DNA of 27,310 nucleotides. Source: Nymphaea colorata (taxonomy: Eukaryota; Streptophyta; Magnoliopsida; Nymphaeales; Nymphaeaceae). The stretch lies in contig NW_022204734.1 of NCBI RefSeq assembly GCF_008831285.2, positions 1 to 27,310 on the forward strand, read 5' to 3'. The translations under genes were made by a program, and so were the position numbers. Positions 1 through 10,293 of this stretch are shown here, in pieces; position 1 is the stretch's first letter, and every line of letters starts with the position of its first letter. Under the pieces are notes generated by a model. It had not been told where the DNA came from and made no database searches. It saw nothing but the letters and a program-made list of their open reading frames with translations.

Positions 1-62
1 CCAACCCCAACCCCAACCCCAACCCCAACCCCAACCCCAACCCCAACCCCAACCCCAACCCC
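1..62. repeat. Left telomere, (C4A2)n
   Basis: About ten uninterrupted CCCCAA units run from the first base and stop abruptly at unique sequence near position 62. On the strand running 5' to 3' outward this is GGGGTT, the telomere repeat known from Tetrahymena and found with variants in Paramecium. The repeat faces the opposite way at the other end, so the window is a whole chromosome with two natural ends. Confidence 0.98.
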
Positions 63-266
63 TTAATCATTTATTTTCCAGCTCTATCTATCTCTATTCT
101 ATCATTGGATACAATTTCGACATTTCCATATAAACCATATCTTACCCTAAATAACTATAACATTTTCGTTGCCATTCTCCGCCAGATTTCGTAAATAAAT
201 GCGGATCGAGCAAATATTAGTCACATAAATATAACTCGATCATAATCATTTTATTCTTTAACATAA
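63..266. other. Left subtelomeric leader
   Basis: About 200 AT-rich bases lie between the telomere and the first gene. I see no repeat or RNA gene. An in-frame ATG at 199 opens onto the coding frame of the first gene without a TGA, but the sequence between 199 and 266 looks like untranslated AT-rich leader. Confidence 0.5.
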
Positions 267-663
267 ATGGACTCTGTTGACACTCTTCCTCACCCTCTCC
301 CCATCCACCACTCCGCCACCCTTCCCACTCTCCGCATCCTCACCGCAGTCTTTCCCCAAGGAGGAAAAGGAAGCTCTCATCCGCAAGATAGAGGCGGTAA
401 TGGCTAAAAACGAGACTCTCGAGGAAAAGCAGTCCAACCTACAGGGCACGGTACCTTCAAGGCTTATTTAGATCTACGACCTAAGAAAACTGCTGAACGT
501 AGTTGGAAAGTAAAGCGCGGAAGAGGTGGAGTATATCCACAAGCAGAACCAAGAGTTGAAGAAGAAAGTAGGAAGACTGTCGAACGGCCTCAAGTACGCC
601 TACGAAAGTGGAAAACACCTTCAGAAATGCGCACAGTATTGGGGATAGTTCCTACAGTAATGA
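267..663 (+). CDS. Small coiled-coil protein, function unknown
   Basis: The coding frame is clear from about 349: it is rich in Glu, Lys, Leu and Gln in heptad-like order (for example EEKEALIRKIEAVMAKNETL), crosses TAG and TAA codons read as Gln, and stops at TGA 661-663. The ATG at 267 is in another frame. Removing a pyrimidine-rich GT..AG segment at 276-348 (73 nt) joins Met-Asp-Ser to the coding frame exactly, so I favour that start; the in-frame ATG at 199 is the alternative. A second likely intron is the 21-nt GT..TTTAG segment at 451-471, which leaves the frame unchanged and removes an in-frame TAG. The product is roughly 100 residues and almost entirely helical. No family is recognised. 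It converges on the pseudokinase gene about 100 bp downstream. Confidence 0.65.
451..471 (+). other. Probable 21-nt intron in the first gene
   Basis: The segment begins GTACC, ends TTATTTAG, is 21 nt long and starts on a codon boundary, so splicing keeps the frame. It matches the ultra-short intron style seen in the small Tim and rhomboid genes. Retention would only add seven residues, so the sequence alone does not prove splicing. Confidence 0.55.
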
Positions 664-763
664 TCTAGAACACTATACTTATCATGTATTGGGCAGCAGT
701 TGGGAACGGTAGTTGGTTAGTAATTTGGTAATGGCAATAAAATTATCACGAAGAATGGCCGCC

Positions 764-1810
764 TCACTTTTCTTGGCTTGAATGCCATATGTCCTATTCC
801 TATTTATACAGTTTGACGAAATCCAGCTCCCAGACCTGATCCAGAGTGAGTTGTTCGTTCTGAATATCCCAGAGGGTGGCGACTAGGAAGGCAATGAGGT
901 CTCTGGAAAGATGGCTTCCTTAAAAACGCTTGAATCCCACTTCCAACGCCATTACTATTTCGCTGCTGCTGAATAGCTGTTGTATTTTGTGCATTCCCTC
1001 CAGCAGGTGGTCATCGACCAGACTACACAAGGTCACCATCTAGAACACCAGTTTTCCTAAGCACCAGACATCGAAGAGCATGTCTTTGCCCTGGTATATC
1101 AATATGGCCGTTTCAGCTTGCAGATGTTCTAAATGGGGGATAGGTACAAGTGAATGGATGATGTTGGTTTGGGTGAGGTTTCCGTATGAAAATTGAAGAG
1201 AATTAAGGTAGGTGAGAGCTGTTAAGATTTCGCATACCTTGGAGCCAACTTCATGCTCGTTTAGTGGCTCTTTGCGTTGAGACATATACTACGCCATCGT
1301 CTATCCGGGCAGAAATTCCTCGATAAGATAGAGGTATTCGCTGTCGTTGAAGAACCCAAAGCACTTGACGATGAGATTGTGAGAGATTTCTAGGTTTTTA
1401 ATATAGAATTTGATCTCCTCGCACAGTTACTTTTCTTTGCTTAACGCTGCTCTCTTGTACGCCTTAACAACGAACAAGGCATGCGTTTTGATGTGAAGAG
1501 CGACCATTTCTTTGTATTATTGTGTCTCGCGGATGCTCTTGACTATCTTGAAATCGTCGATGGTGGCAACGATATGATTATTTTTGTTTCTGATGAACGA
1601 AGGGGTCTCTTTACACTTCTTCTCTTCCTTTTTGGCTGACTTCTTAGCTTCTCTTTTTGGTTCCAAGAAACCATTATCTCCCAAATGCTGCGATTATTTT
1701 GGAATGTCTTTGCTTTTATTGAGTACTTTCCTTTCTCTGCGTGCAAAAGGGACAGGGCTAAAGGTGGTCCTAAGATTGTTGACTGAAAGATTGTGGGGAG
1801 CCACGGTCAT
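764..1810 (-). CDS. Aurora-like protein kinase fold, probably a pseudokinase
   Basis: One uninterrupted frame of 348 codons runs from ATG at 1810 to TGA at 764-766. The first ~90 residues are basic and low-complexity. The kinase fold follows: DDFKIVKSI opens the N-lobe, LFVVKAYKRAALSKEKQL carries the ATP-site Lys of the VAIK motif, EEIKFYIKN is the C-helix, and YLYLIEEFLPG is the hinge. The catalytic loop reads FSYGNLTQTNI in place of the usual HGDLKPENI, so the catalytic Asp is Asn. No DFG motif follows; the chain goes on to DVWCLGKLVFQM, which is the usual DxWxLG segment. Loss of both catalytic acids argues for a scaffold role. The frame stays open upstream to about 1990, so an N-terminal extension is possible. 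The substrate or partner is unknown. Confidence 0.8.
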
Positions 1811-2459
1811 GTTCTTCTGATTTTGCCTAAGGTTGGCAACAGACTATGTAGGCGGTTTGTTGAGCGTATTTAGTGGGTTTGCCACCCTTGCCAACCATTT
1901 TTTCTATTCTGTGGGTGGCTACTTGCGCTTGTCCTGAGGGTTATCCGCAGTTTTCTAGCTGATGGTATGGGTACATTGGGACTGAAATGCAGTACAGGCT
2001 TGATACTGTGGGATTTTTTTCTCTAGATATTGGGGTAAACGTTTTTTCCCCTGGGGTGGAAGGTGAGGGGAGGAGGCGGAGACGAGCAGTACGGTTTATA
2101 GATCATATTTTGATAAAAGTTATTATAAAAATAAACCTGTATAATTATGGAATGTTTCATCATGGTTAACCTCCTAGAGCCACACATCGACCATTTTAGT
2201 TTGATTTTCCATACCGTGGATAGCTTTAAATCAAATAAAAAAAGAAAATAAATTTGGATAGAATGATGGTCAACATATACTACTGAATAATGCATTCTGA
2301 ATTAATCCACCAAACCATCCTTTTTCAATATCCACAAACAATCCTTTCTGATAATGGATTTTCTTTCGTCAAATCAAAATAAGTCCGTTGTGCACTTATC
2401 GATATTTTTGACTTTCCTTCCACAGTCAGTGGAGGAGGGTCATATAAATTTATTTATAA
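1811..2459. promoter_or_regulatory. Divergent intergenic region
   Basis: About 650 bp separate the pseudokinase (leftward) from the C2 coiled-coil gene (rightward). This is the longest clearly non-coding gap in the chromosome and presumably holds both promoters. The part from about 2090 is AT-rich, with TATA-like stretches just before the rightward start (2442-2458). The part nearest the kinase could encode more of its N-terminus. I see no repeat or RNA gene. Confidence 0.45.
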
Positions 2460-5400
2460 ATGGATAACTCCGACCGGGACATTTCAATTTATATTTGCAC
2501 CTTTTCAGCCATGTCGAAACAGCCAACGTTCTCATCAAATTCCCCTGCCAATACTTCCTCGAGTGGAAGACAAGCAACGGCAAAAAAGTTGTGGAGGGCA
2601 AGGCTCGACCCACAGCCAAGAATTCCTTGTATAATTCAATGAAACCCTCGAATTTGCTACTGAAATGATCTTCGACAACGTCGCCGGCAAGTTCGTCAGG
2701 AAGGAAACATTACTGAACCTCAACCTCATCTCCAAGTCCAGGCAGGACCAAGTCAAATTGATCGGAAGAGTCGCCATCGATCTGGCGGATCTGGCCAATC
2801 GCCAGGAATACCAGTACGCAAAGGCCTACAAACTGGCATATTGTTCAGTTGATGCCTAGCTAACTTTTTCAGCCGTATGGAGTCCAAGCGACAGACCAAC
2901 ATGAACCCGATGGACCTCGATAAATCGTCGTTAAGTACGCATAAAACATTTAGCGACTATTTCAGTTTCTATTCGTGCGCCAGCAGTCCCAGATAAAATA
3001 GGCAAAGAAGATAATTCGCCAATACAGAATCACAATAGGAGACCAGTATCGGTTATAGCAACAGACGCAGGAGCATGCAATTGACTTCCTCTAAACTAGC
3101 AACGCCATTCAAGGCCGTTTAACCAAACCTTCTTCATGTTTAGCTCTCCCAAGATTAACCGCATAAGGGAGGTTTCCAAGACGATGAAGGAAAACGGCAA
3201 TTAATCTGAAAGAGTGTCAATATTAGAAGCGAAGTGGCGGTGAGGTCGCCAAGCGGAAACAAGAAATCAACAACTCCAGGTCCACACAACTTACCAATAA
3301 TTTGACCACTAGGGTGAAGATAGATGAAGGAAACAGACTGCAAGAAGATCAAAGGGTTACGAGAAGGAAAAGCAAAGATTTAGAGGAGAAATAGATGGTA
3401 ATCGTGAAAAGATAGAATAACTATAAAGAAAAATCATAGAGCTAAGCATTAACCTGGAGGATAGCAAGCGCCATCTAGAGTTCACTGAAAAACAAAATAA
3501 AGAGAAGGAATAAATCATCAAAATTTTAAAACAAAATGAGCTGAGGACAGATCAATAATCCTCAAAAAAACGACAGGAAAACTAACTATAAAAATCAAAC
3601 AATCTGCATCTTAAGGAATACATCTAACTGTAAGAAAAGGTAGAAAGCTGACTAAAGAGCGCAGCCATGACTAAAAGCAGTGGAAAAACAAGGAAGACAT
3701 CTATAAAGGCCAATCCTACAGTTTCAATCAGCATTGACATGCTGAGAAAGTAGACAGATGAGTTTAGGAAGATGTGGCAGGAAAAGAAAGATCACTATGA
3801 AGAAAAAATGGCTACAGCTGATCAAAAAATGAAGGAAAAAGAGTTTAAGATAAGTGAATTGAACTCCAAAGTGGAGGAACTACTTAAGTTCAAATATCAA
3901 TACGAAATTCTGAAAGAATTGAATGACTAAAAAGACTAAAAATTAAAGACTGCTGAAAAGACTCTAAACAAGCTCAGGTTTGAAATTGACCAAATCAATA
4001 AGAATAACTATGCAGAAGAAATCTATAAGCTTAAACTTCAAATTGCCCAAACACCAAAAGCTTCGAAGAACTCACCATCAGACACGCGAAAAGCGAAGAA
4101 GAAATAAGCAAATATAGAGAAAGCTACATCAAGATTGAAACTGCCTATGAAATCCAAGGGAAAAATTATGATAGTTGTAAATAGAAAAACAATCAAAACG
4201 AAGCCGTTATCTTCAATTTGCAGAAATAAAGCATTGAATTGAAAAATAGTCTCAACAACTCAATAAAAGTTTATAGTAACTTAATAGCAAGCTCGCTAAT
4301 GCCCAAACTAGGGAGGCTGCCAACAGAAGCAATATGAATAACTAAAGCTTTAGCAGAAAAGATTATTAAGCCAGCTTAAACTGTGACGAGATAGAAGTAA
4401 TAATTGACAAACACGGTTATCAAACTAAGGGTGTAACAGTAGGCCAAGAGCAAATAGTTCGAATAGACAATAAAAAAGATAGAATCAACTATCATAGCAG
4501 CCCAGGAGCAGAAAGAGAGGCAAATGATGGAAGAACAGGCCAAGCTTCTTTCATCAATCTCATAGCTATAAGCCATCCAGCATCAACTTCAATAAACCAT
4601 CTCAACCTAGAAACAAATCTGTCCTAACTGAAGAATTCAAGCTAAGCTGAGATAAAGAATAAGTAGACAACAATTTCTAACCTATAATCGGTTATCGCTG
4701 ACAAGCAAGAGATCATAAAGATGTGCAACAACTAGTTGCAAACCTTGAGAGAGTCAAACACATAGCTAACTGATACACTGAGGGAAATGAGCGTCAAAGA
4801 AAAACAACTAGAAGAAAACATCAACATTTTATAAGAGGAATCACATAAGATTTTATACATCCTTGAGCAGAAGGAACAACTAGATAAATAACTTTAAGAA
4901 CTGCATTAGAAATACCGTTTAGCCATAGAAACCAATCAATTAAACGCTGCTCTACTATAGTAAGAGAAGAAAAAGATAGAGTAAAATCTGAGATTATTGA
5001 GGAAAAAGATATAACCATCAGATAAGAACAAGCAACAATAGAAGAACTCCAGCAAAAATTGGCCAAGATATAAGATGCTGCTCACTCACTCCAGCAATAG
5101 CTATCGTAGAAGGATATATGCCTTCAATCAAAGTCTAGCAAGCTCATTAATTATAAAATTAGCTACAACATGTCAAAGAATCAGCTATGTCATTGCAGTA
5201 AGAGCTGTCTGAGCACAAATCATAAGTTTTCAAACTGAAGTAAATCATAAAATAAATAAACTAAAGATACGAGGAGCATCTTAAGCTTGAATAGAAATAC
5301 CACTTGTAGATTAGCTCGATAAGGCAGGAAAAGGAAGAACTTTAGCTCTTCATCAGCAAAAATAATAACGAGTTTGCACATTATAATGAATAGCTTTAAT

Positions 5401-7368
5401 CTAGAGCTGCAAACTTACAGAAAGAGATAGAAAGATTATAGCATGAACTTGCCTTTGGTGAAGAGGAAAGAAAACATTTTTAGCAAAAATCTAACAGTCT
5501 TTAGAATGAGAAAAAAGCCTTAGAAACACAAATAGAAGAGCTTAAAACCGAAATCGTGCGTATAGAGAAATAATCTAATGATGTGTTAGTAAAATTAGGA
5601 GTAAAAGATAAAGATTATCAGTAACTTGAGCTGAGATTATAACAATCAAACAGTAAGATAATAGAACTATAACAAAGACTATCACAGCTCAACACCTAGC
5701 ATAATAACTTAAAGGATCTTAATGAAAATCTAAGTAAACAGGTACAGTAGCAGCAATCATCACTACATCTAATTGAAGCTTAGAGGAACAACTAAACGAC
5801 ATATTGATCATCTACATAATAAATCCAGCATCGAGCTGAAGACAACAAGCAATAGACCTACAATGAGCTCATATAGATGAATGAATAAATAGAAATGCAA
5901 GCTGCTCAGAGCATCCTCGAAGAAAGGAAAGTAGTGGATCAGGATAAGTATGATTAAGTGCATCAACAGCTATCCGAAAGTGAAGAAAGAGTGAAAGCTT
6001 TGTAGGAAAAAATAGAAGAACTCAATTTGTAAATCAGGAATCTCGTGTATGAGGTAGAGAAAAACAACACTAAAGCTCTATATGAGGAGTTTCCACAGTT
6101 CCATCGGGAAGAAATGACTAAAATCATAGAATAGCAGCGGAAAGAGATAGATCGGTTGTAGGCTTAGAATAAGCTGAAACTGAGTAAAAATTCCTCAGTG
6201 CTCTAAAACAGGATAAGAGAGTTAGAAAGCAACATCGTCTAGCTTTAGTCTAGCTTCAGAATGGAAATCGACCGCATCCTCAGTGGACACACAGCCAGCA
6301 AAGAATAGGGACTTAGCGTGATTAACGAATAACTTATGGACGATGAGACGTTTAAGAGCTAAAAGAGCCTCGCCAGTCTCGTTGCCACGCCCAACCGGGT
6401 CAAGCAATCCATGGACTCAGCGGACGGTTTATAATTCAAAGAGAAATTTCAAATAATCCAAGAAGAAAAACAGAATTTGTAGTTGCTGTTGGATGCGTCA
6501 TAATAGGAGAAATTCAACTTGATGTCCACCATCAACGAAAAGGATATCATCCTGGAAGAAGCCCTCAGGGTAAAGATGTTGATAGAAATGGAGGTGGAGG
6601 ACCTAAGGAAGATCAACCAGCACGCCCATTCGCAGCTACACTCCCTCGAAGCAGAAATATAATCGCTTAGAAACCAAGTCAACTTCGGACCAGCATCGTT
6701 CTCAACGACCAGTCAGTCACTCGGTCATAGCCTATCATAGCCAGCGAACAGGTCAACGAAATCCAAAATAAGGACATAGAGATTTAAATTTACGAGCAGA
6801 GCTCGAAAAATGCAAATCAAAGGAAGAAGAGCTGTGCTGGAACATCAAGGACCTATAAATGCAGCTATAAACAGTAACTGAAAGTCTTAACCTTCTGAAT
6901 GGCAGTGCAATGAACAGCTTCCTGAAAAGTTCTGAAAAAATGTCAAGCGAAGAGGAATAACCTGCAAATAACGCATAATACTAATGCGGTTACAACAAGG
7001 AAAAACTGCTTCAGAGTCTCAGAAGAAACGAATAACTCAAGTAGATGGCTCACAACATCATCAGGGCTCTCAAGCAGAGATAAAAAGAGGCAGAGGAGCA
7101 GCAACGACTTCTGAAGGACCTTAACTCCAACAGGGCAATCATTAACAGTGCCATAAGTAATAGAAACACTCTCAAGTTAGAAGTATTTCCAAAAAGTTCC
7201 TCCTCTTTGCAAGGAATTCCAAACACTCAAAATGCAGGTCGCTAGAGCCTAAAGCAGCAAGGATACCAAGGAGGAAGGCGTTTTCAAGACCTTTTAATCT
7301 TCTAATAAAAGCTAAAGGAGTTGAAGCTTCTCACAGAGCGTTAAGACCCCTCTGGCGGCGATTATTGA
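2460..7368 (+). CDS. NT-C2 domain plus very long coiled-coil protein
   Basis: A single long coding region of about 1,600 codons ends at TGA 7366-7368. The N-terminal ~140 residues look like an NT-type C2 domain (the EEIG1/EHBP1 N-terminal family): LIKFPCQYFLEWKTSNGKK, then KARPTAKNSLYN, FNETLEFATE, and LIGRVAIDLADLA. From about 3450 almost everything is heptad coiled coil, with Gln supplied very often by TAA/TAG codons. The reading frame shifts by one base at several places, including 2632-2636, the 2850-2920 region, the 3420-3450 region, near 4060, near 4990, near 5160, near 5850 and near 6780. The protein signal resumes at once in another frame each time, which suggests base-call indels and not decay. 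The start is uncertain: ATG 2460 is the best candidate, but the C2 frame is offset from it. NT-C2 proteins usually link membranes or cortex to cytoskeleton; here that is inference. Confidence 0.8.
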
Positions 7369-7440
7369 TATGAATTTTTCATTCAAACATTTTTACTTTA
7401 GCTTCCTTGATATTAATTACATTTACCTCAATTAAAACCG

Positions 7441-7658
7441 ATGAGCAGCAACCCAGTCTACGCCTACACGGTAAGAGCAACCAACAAAGAGTAAGCTTCT
7501 GGTAAGCTAGATTCAACGAGCATTGCATTAGCTCCTGCGTTAACTTCGACAGCGGTTCCAGGATCGATGGCAAGGAGGAGGGATGTCTGAAGAATTGCGC
7601 ATCGAAAGTGGCACAATACAAGAAATACGCTAAGGATCTTGGCTTCGCTATTAAATGA
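7441..7658 (+). CDS. Small Tim chaperone, Tim8/9/10/13 family
   Basis: Splicing out a 20-nt intron (7491-7510) gives a 65-residue protein starting MSSNPVYAYTVR and ending at TGA 7656-7658. It carries the family hallmark, twin CX3C motifs: CISSC at residues 22-26 and CLKNC at residues 42-46, separated by 15 residues, within the usual range. The FNEHC lead-in before the first pair and the Lys/Tyr-rich helix after the second also fit. Members form hexameric chaperones in the mitochondrial intermembrane space that escort hydrophobic precursors; the Cys pairs form intramolecular disulfides. Without the intron the ATG frame misses both motifs, so intron and gene support each other. Which paralogue it is cannot be told from sequence alone. 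It lies 72 bp after the coiled-coil gene. Confidence 0.85.
7491..7510 (+). other. 20-nt intron in the small Tim gene
   Basis: The segment runs from GTAAGCTT to GTAAGCTAG, 20 nt. Its removal shifts the frame so that the starting ATG joins the twin CX3C domain. Both the length and the frame change make it a firm call. Confidence 0.85.
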
Positions 7659-7722
7659 TCATGGGATTCCGCTCATCTTCTTATAAGACCCTCCATCATC
7701 TATCCCACTTATAATCATTGAT

Positions 7723-8532
7723 ATGGCCGAAAGGGATTAGATAAAAGATTAAGTGCAAGCGTCCGATAATAATGCAGAGGAACAGTCCCTCATCCAACGC
7801 TACAATTGCCAGATCATCAAGAACTACCTTAATAATGCGAGAGTGACGGTGATAGCGCTGGCTGTGGTGTGGGTGGTTTACATTATTGAGTGTTTGTACA
7901 CATGGGTCACCATTTCCACTGCGTTTGGAGTGTCGACCATACCGGGGACAACTTTGGTGAAAATGGGAGGCAATGTGGCGCTGCTGGTTCGCCTCGGACA
8001 GATATATCGGCTATTCACTGCCACCCTCCTCCACGCTGGCATCCTGCATATCTTCATGAACAGCGCCAGTCTCATCGCTTTCTGCGCAGATGTGGAGGGA
8101 ACTGTCGAACGCTACCTCTATATAGTCGTCTATCTGATCGGAGGAATACAAGGTAAATGAAAGCTGATTTAGGCAACATGCTTAGTGACCTCTACAACCT
8201 GCACCTGGGGAACTCGATAACTGTGGGGGTTGGAGCTTCTACTTCTATATGCGCAGTGATGGGCCTCTACATTTCCAACTATACATCGATTCAAAGAAAA
8301 ACGGAAGAGTGGAAATGGCCAAACGCCAGATCATCACCATGCTGGTTTACCTCCTCATCATATCGCTGTTGCCATCAGTCGACTTTTTCGGCCACTTCGG
8401 AAGCTTGATTTCGGGAGCGTTATCGGGCTGGCGATTGTCCCTCGTGGAGATCCAGAAGTGAGCCAATTGAGTTGGCTGGGAATAGGAGGAATCGCGCTAT
8501 ACAGTTTGATCTTATTCACAATCTTTGTGTGA
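7723..8532 (+). CDS. Rhomboid-family intramembrane serine protease
   Basis: Exon 1 (7723-8152) and exon 2 (8173-8532), joined by removing a 20-nt intron, encode about 262 residues. An ~40-residue cytosolic leader with two TAG/TAA-coded Gln precedes a first hydrophobic helix (VTVIALAVVWVVYIIE). The loop/TM2 signature HAGILHIFMNSASLI follows. The nucleophile motif is VGASTSICAVMG, with Ser in the GxS position, and the partner His lies in GHFGSLISGALSG. The last helix is WLGIGGIALYSLILF. The family cleaves single-pass membrane proteins inside the bilayer. Two one-base shifts, near 8285 and near 8425, break the frame; each alternative frame restores conserved rhomboid sequence, so I treat them as probable base-call errors. 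The TGA stop directly abuts the stop of the opposing gene. Confidence 0.88.
8153..8172 (+). other. 20-nt intron in the rhomboid gene
   Basis: GTAAATGA...TTTAG, 20 nt, interrupts a glycine codon between GGIQ and NMLSDLY. It contains an in-frame TGA, so unspliced message would terminate; removal joins the TM segments in frame. Confidence 0.9.
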
Positions 8533-10254
8533 TCAAGAGTGTTCGAGGAGTTATTCGAGGGCGGTTGGACTGAGGACGCAAATTGCGTGGGAATGCTTGC
8601 CGAACTTGTTGAGGTTGATCTTGCGGGCTTGGCAGAAGGCCTTCACTTCCTCATTACTCATGGGGACTTGTTCTATTTTAGCCAAGGTCTGTTGGTAGCT
8701 TTCCACATATTTTGTCCTTACTGATTTCATGATTTCCCTTCGCAAATCTTCATGGCCTAACAGACTAACTTCAGCATACAGAGTTGCTATGTGATTAATT
8801 TGTACTTTTGAAGGCTGGAAGGTTACCGCACAATTATAGCACTTTTTCAAAGGAGTCATAGTATTTTTTGCGAGTTTCTTGGACGTTGATGGCTGTGAAG
8901 GTATTGGAGCACCACTTGAGAAGCTCTTCTCCCTACTTACGATGAGTTCCGTTGGGAATTACTTTCAGATAGAGATACCAGATGTTGAGGTTGAAGATGA
9001 GTAAACTTTTGTTATTTGGGTAGTTTTTAGGATCCCTTGAAGAGCAAAGACTGTAGAAGCCCACTTCCCAATCCAGTCTCTCCCCCTATATTGAGTATTA
9101 GTAGCACAGCCTCACCTTCTCCAAGTGCTATCTGATCGGAATGTAAGAAGCCATAGTGTAAATGTTGTACTTCGAGTTCTACAAAAACTCAGCTTCTTCT
9201 GTGAGTCTGGAGCCGATCAATACTTAGCATTTAGAAATGGCTGAAGTGATTGTTTCCCACTATGATTCGATTTTCTTCACTTTTCCACTCTTCTACTCTG
9301 TTAAGAGCTCTCAAGAAGTCACTATAGGACCTGCGAATACGCACAATCGCAACTATTCCTTCACTTTGAAGATGCTTTCTCTATCTTGGGTAAAAGATCT
9401 GCCATAAGCTGCACGTTAATGCTGCGTACCAAGTCGAATCTTTTGCAGCTTCGGAAGAGAGTGATTTACTTGCTGATGAGCTAAGTCCACTGGTGAAGAT
9501 GGATTCGAAGAGCTAGGGGATGTTGACTGCATAGTTGAGGTTGTTGATCATCGGGTTGAGACTGATGCGTAAATTTTGTAGCCGATGGGTAGATACTGCT
9601 GTTAAGACCTCTCCTCCTCGCTAAAAAAGAGGGTAAAATTCGCCTAATGCCAGTTCCACCATACGTGGGGTGAGCAGGCGTCGCGTTATTAATTTATGCG
9701 CGCTACTGGCTATGCTCTGCAGCTCCAAGATGATTTCTCGCACCAAGGGAAACTCTTCCTTGAGATGGGTTAAGCTGTCGGAGTCCCTTATTATCTGTGT
9801 TAATCTTTGCAGTTTTCGCAAATATTGCTATTAATCTATTGCTATGGCTTTGGTTCTGCTTCCAGTGCTTCTCTCTTCTCGCCAAGCAGCAAGTCCTTCC
9901 TGAGGTCTTCCATCCTGACTAATTCACACAACATCTTCAAAACTCTTTCCCGATCACGCAAGGCGGTCTACTGCTCTTTGTACTTTTTAGTTCATGTGCG
10001 ATAAAGTCCAGCTTGTCTCTTTCGGAGGCTAGTCTGCGTTCGATGTCTTGGGAGCTGGTGAGTATGCGTGTCAATTTGGCCTATACTGCCTTGGAGCAGC
10101 GGTAGAGGGTGCGCTAATTGTTGATAAATCGTTCACATTCGCTGAGGAATTTGGATTCTAATTGCATGGTGAGTTCCTCTTCGTTGGGCGGGAAGGAGGC
10201 GGGCGGGTCCAGCTTCTCCAGGAAGTCTAAGTTTATACTCAATTATAAGCTCAT
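8533..10254 (-). CDS. Helical protein resembling a vesicle-tether (exocyst/COG-like) subunit
   Basis: The frame opens at ATG 10254 and ends at TGA 8533-8535, about 570 residues. The N-terminal third is coiled coil (SKAVQAKLTRILTSSQDIER, then ERRLASERDKLDFIAHELKK). The rest is amphipathic helices. The C-terminal block, DSFEKVLQLC, then GHEDLRREIMKSVRTKYVES and finally LSPTALEQLLEHS, resembles the C-terminal helices of CATCHR tethers such as Exo70 or COG6. That resemblance is general, so the family is a guess. Frame shifts occur near 9985, 9830, 9270 and 8810. The start lies 39 bp downstream of the stop of the next minus-strand gene, so the two are closely spaced and co-oriented. Alternatives are another Golgi or exocyst subunit, or an unrelated helical scaffold. 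Confidence 0.65.
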
Positions 10255-10293
10255 TATTAAATGTGGAGATATGATATCAAAGTTTATCATCCG

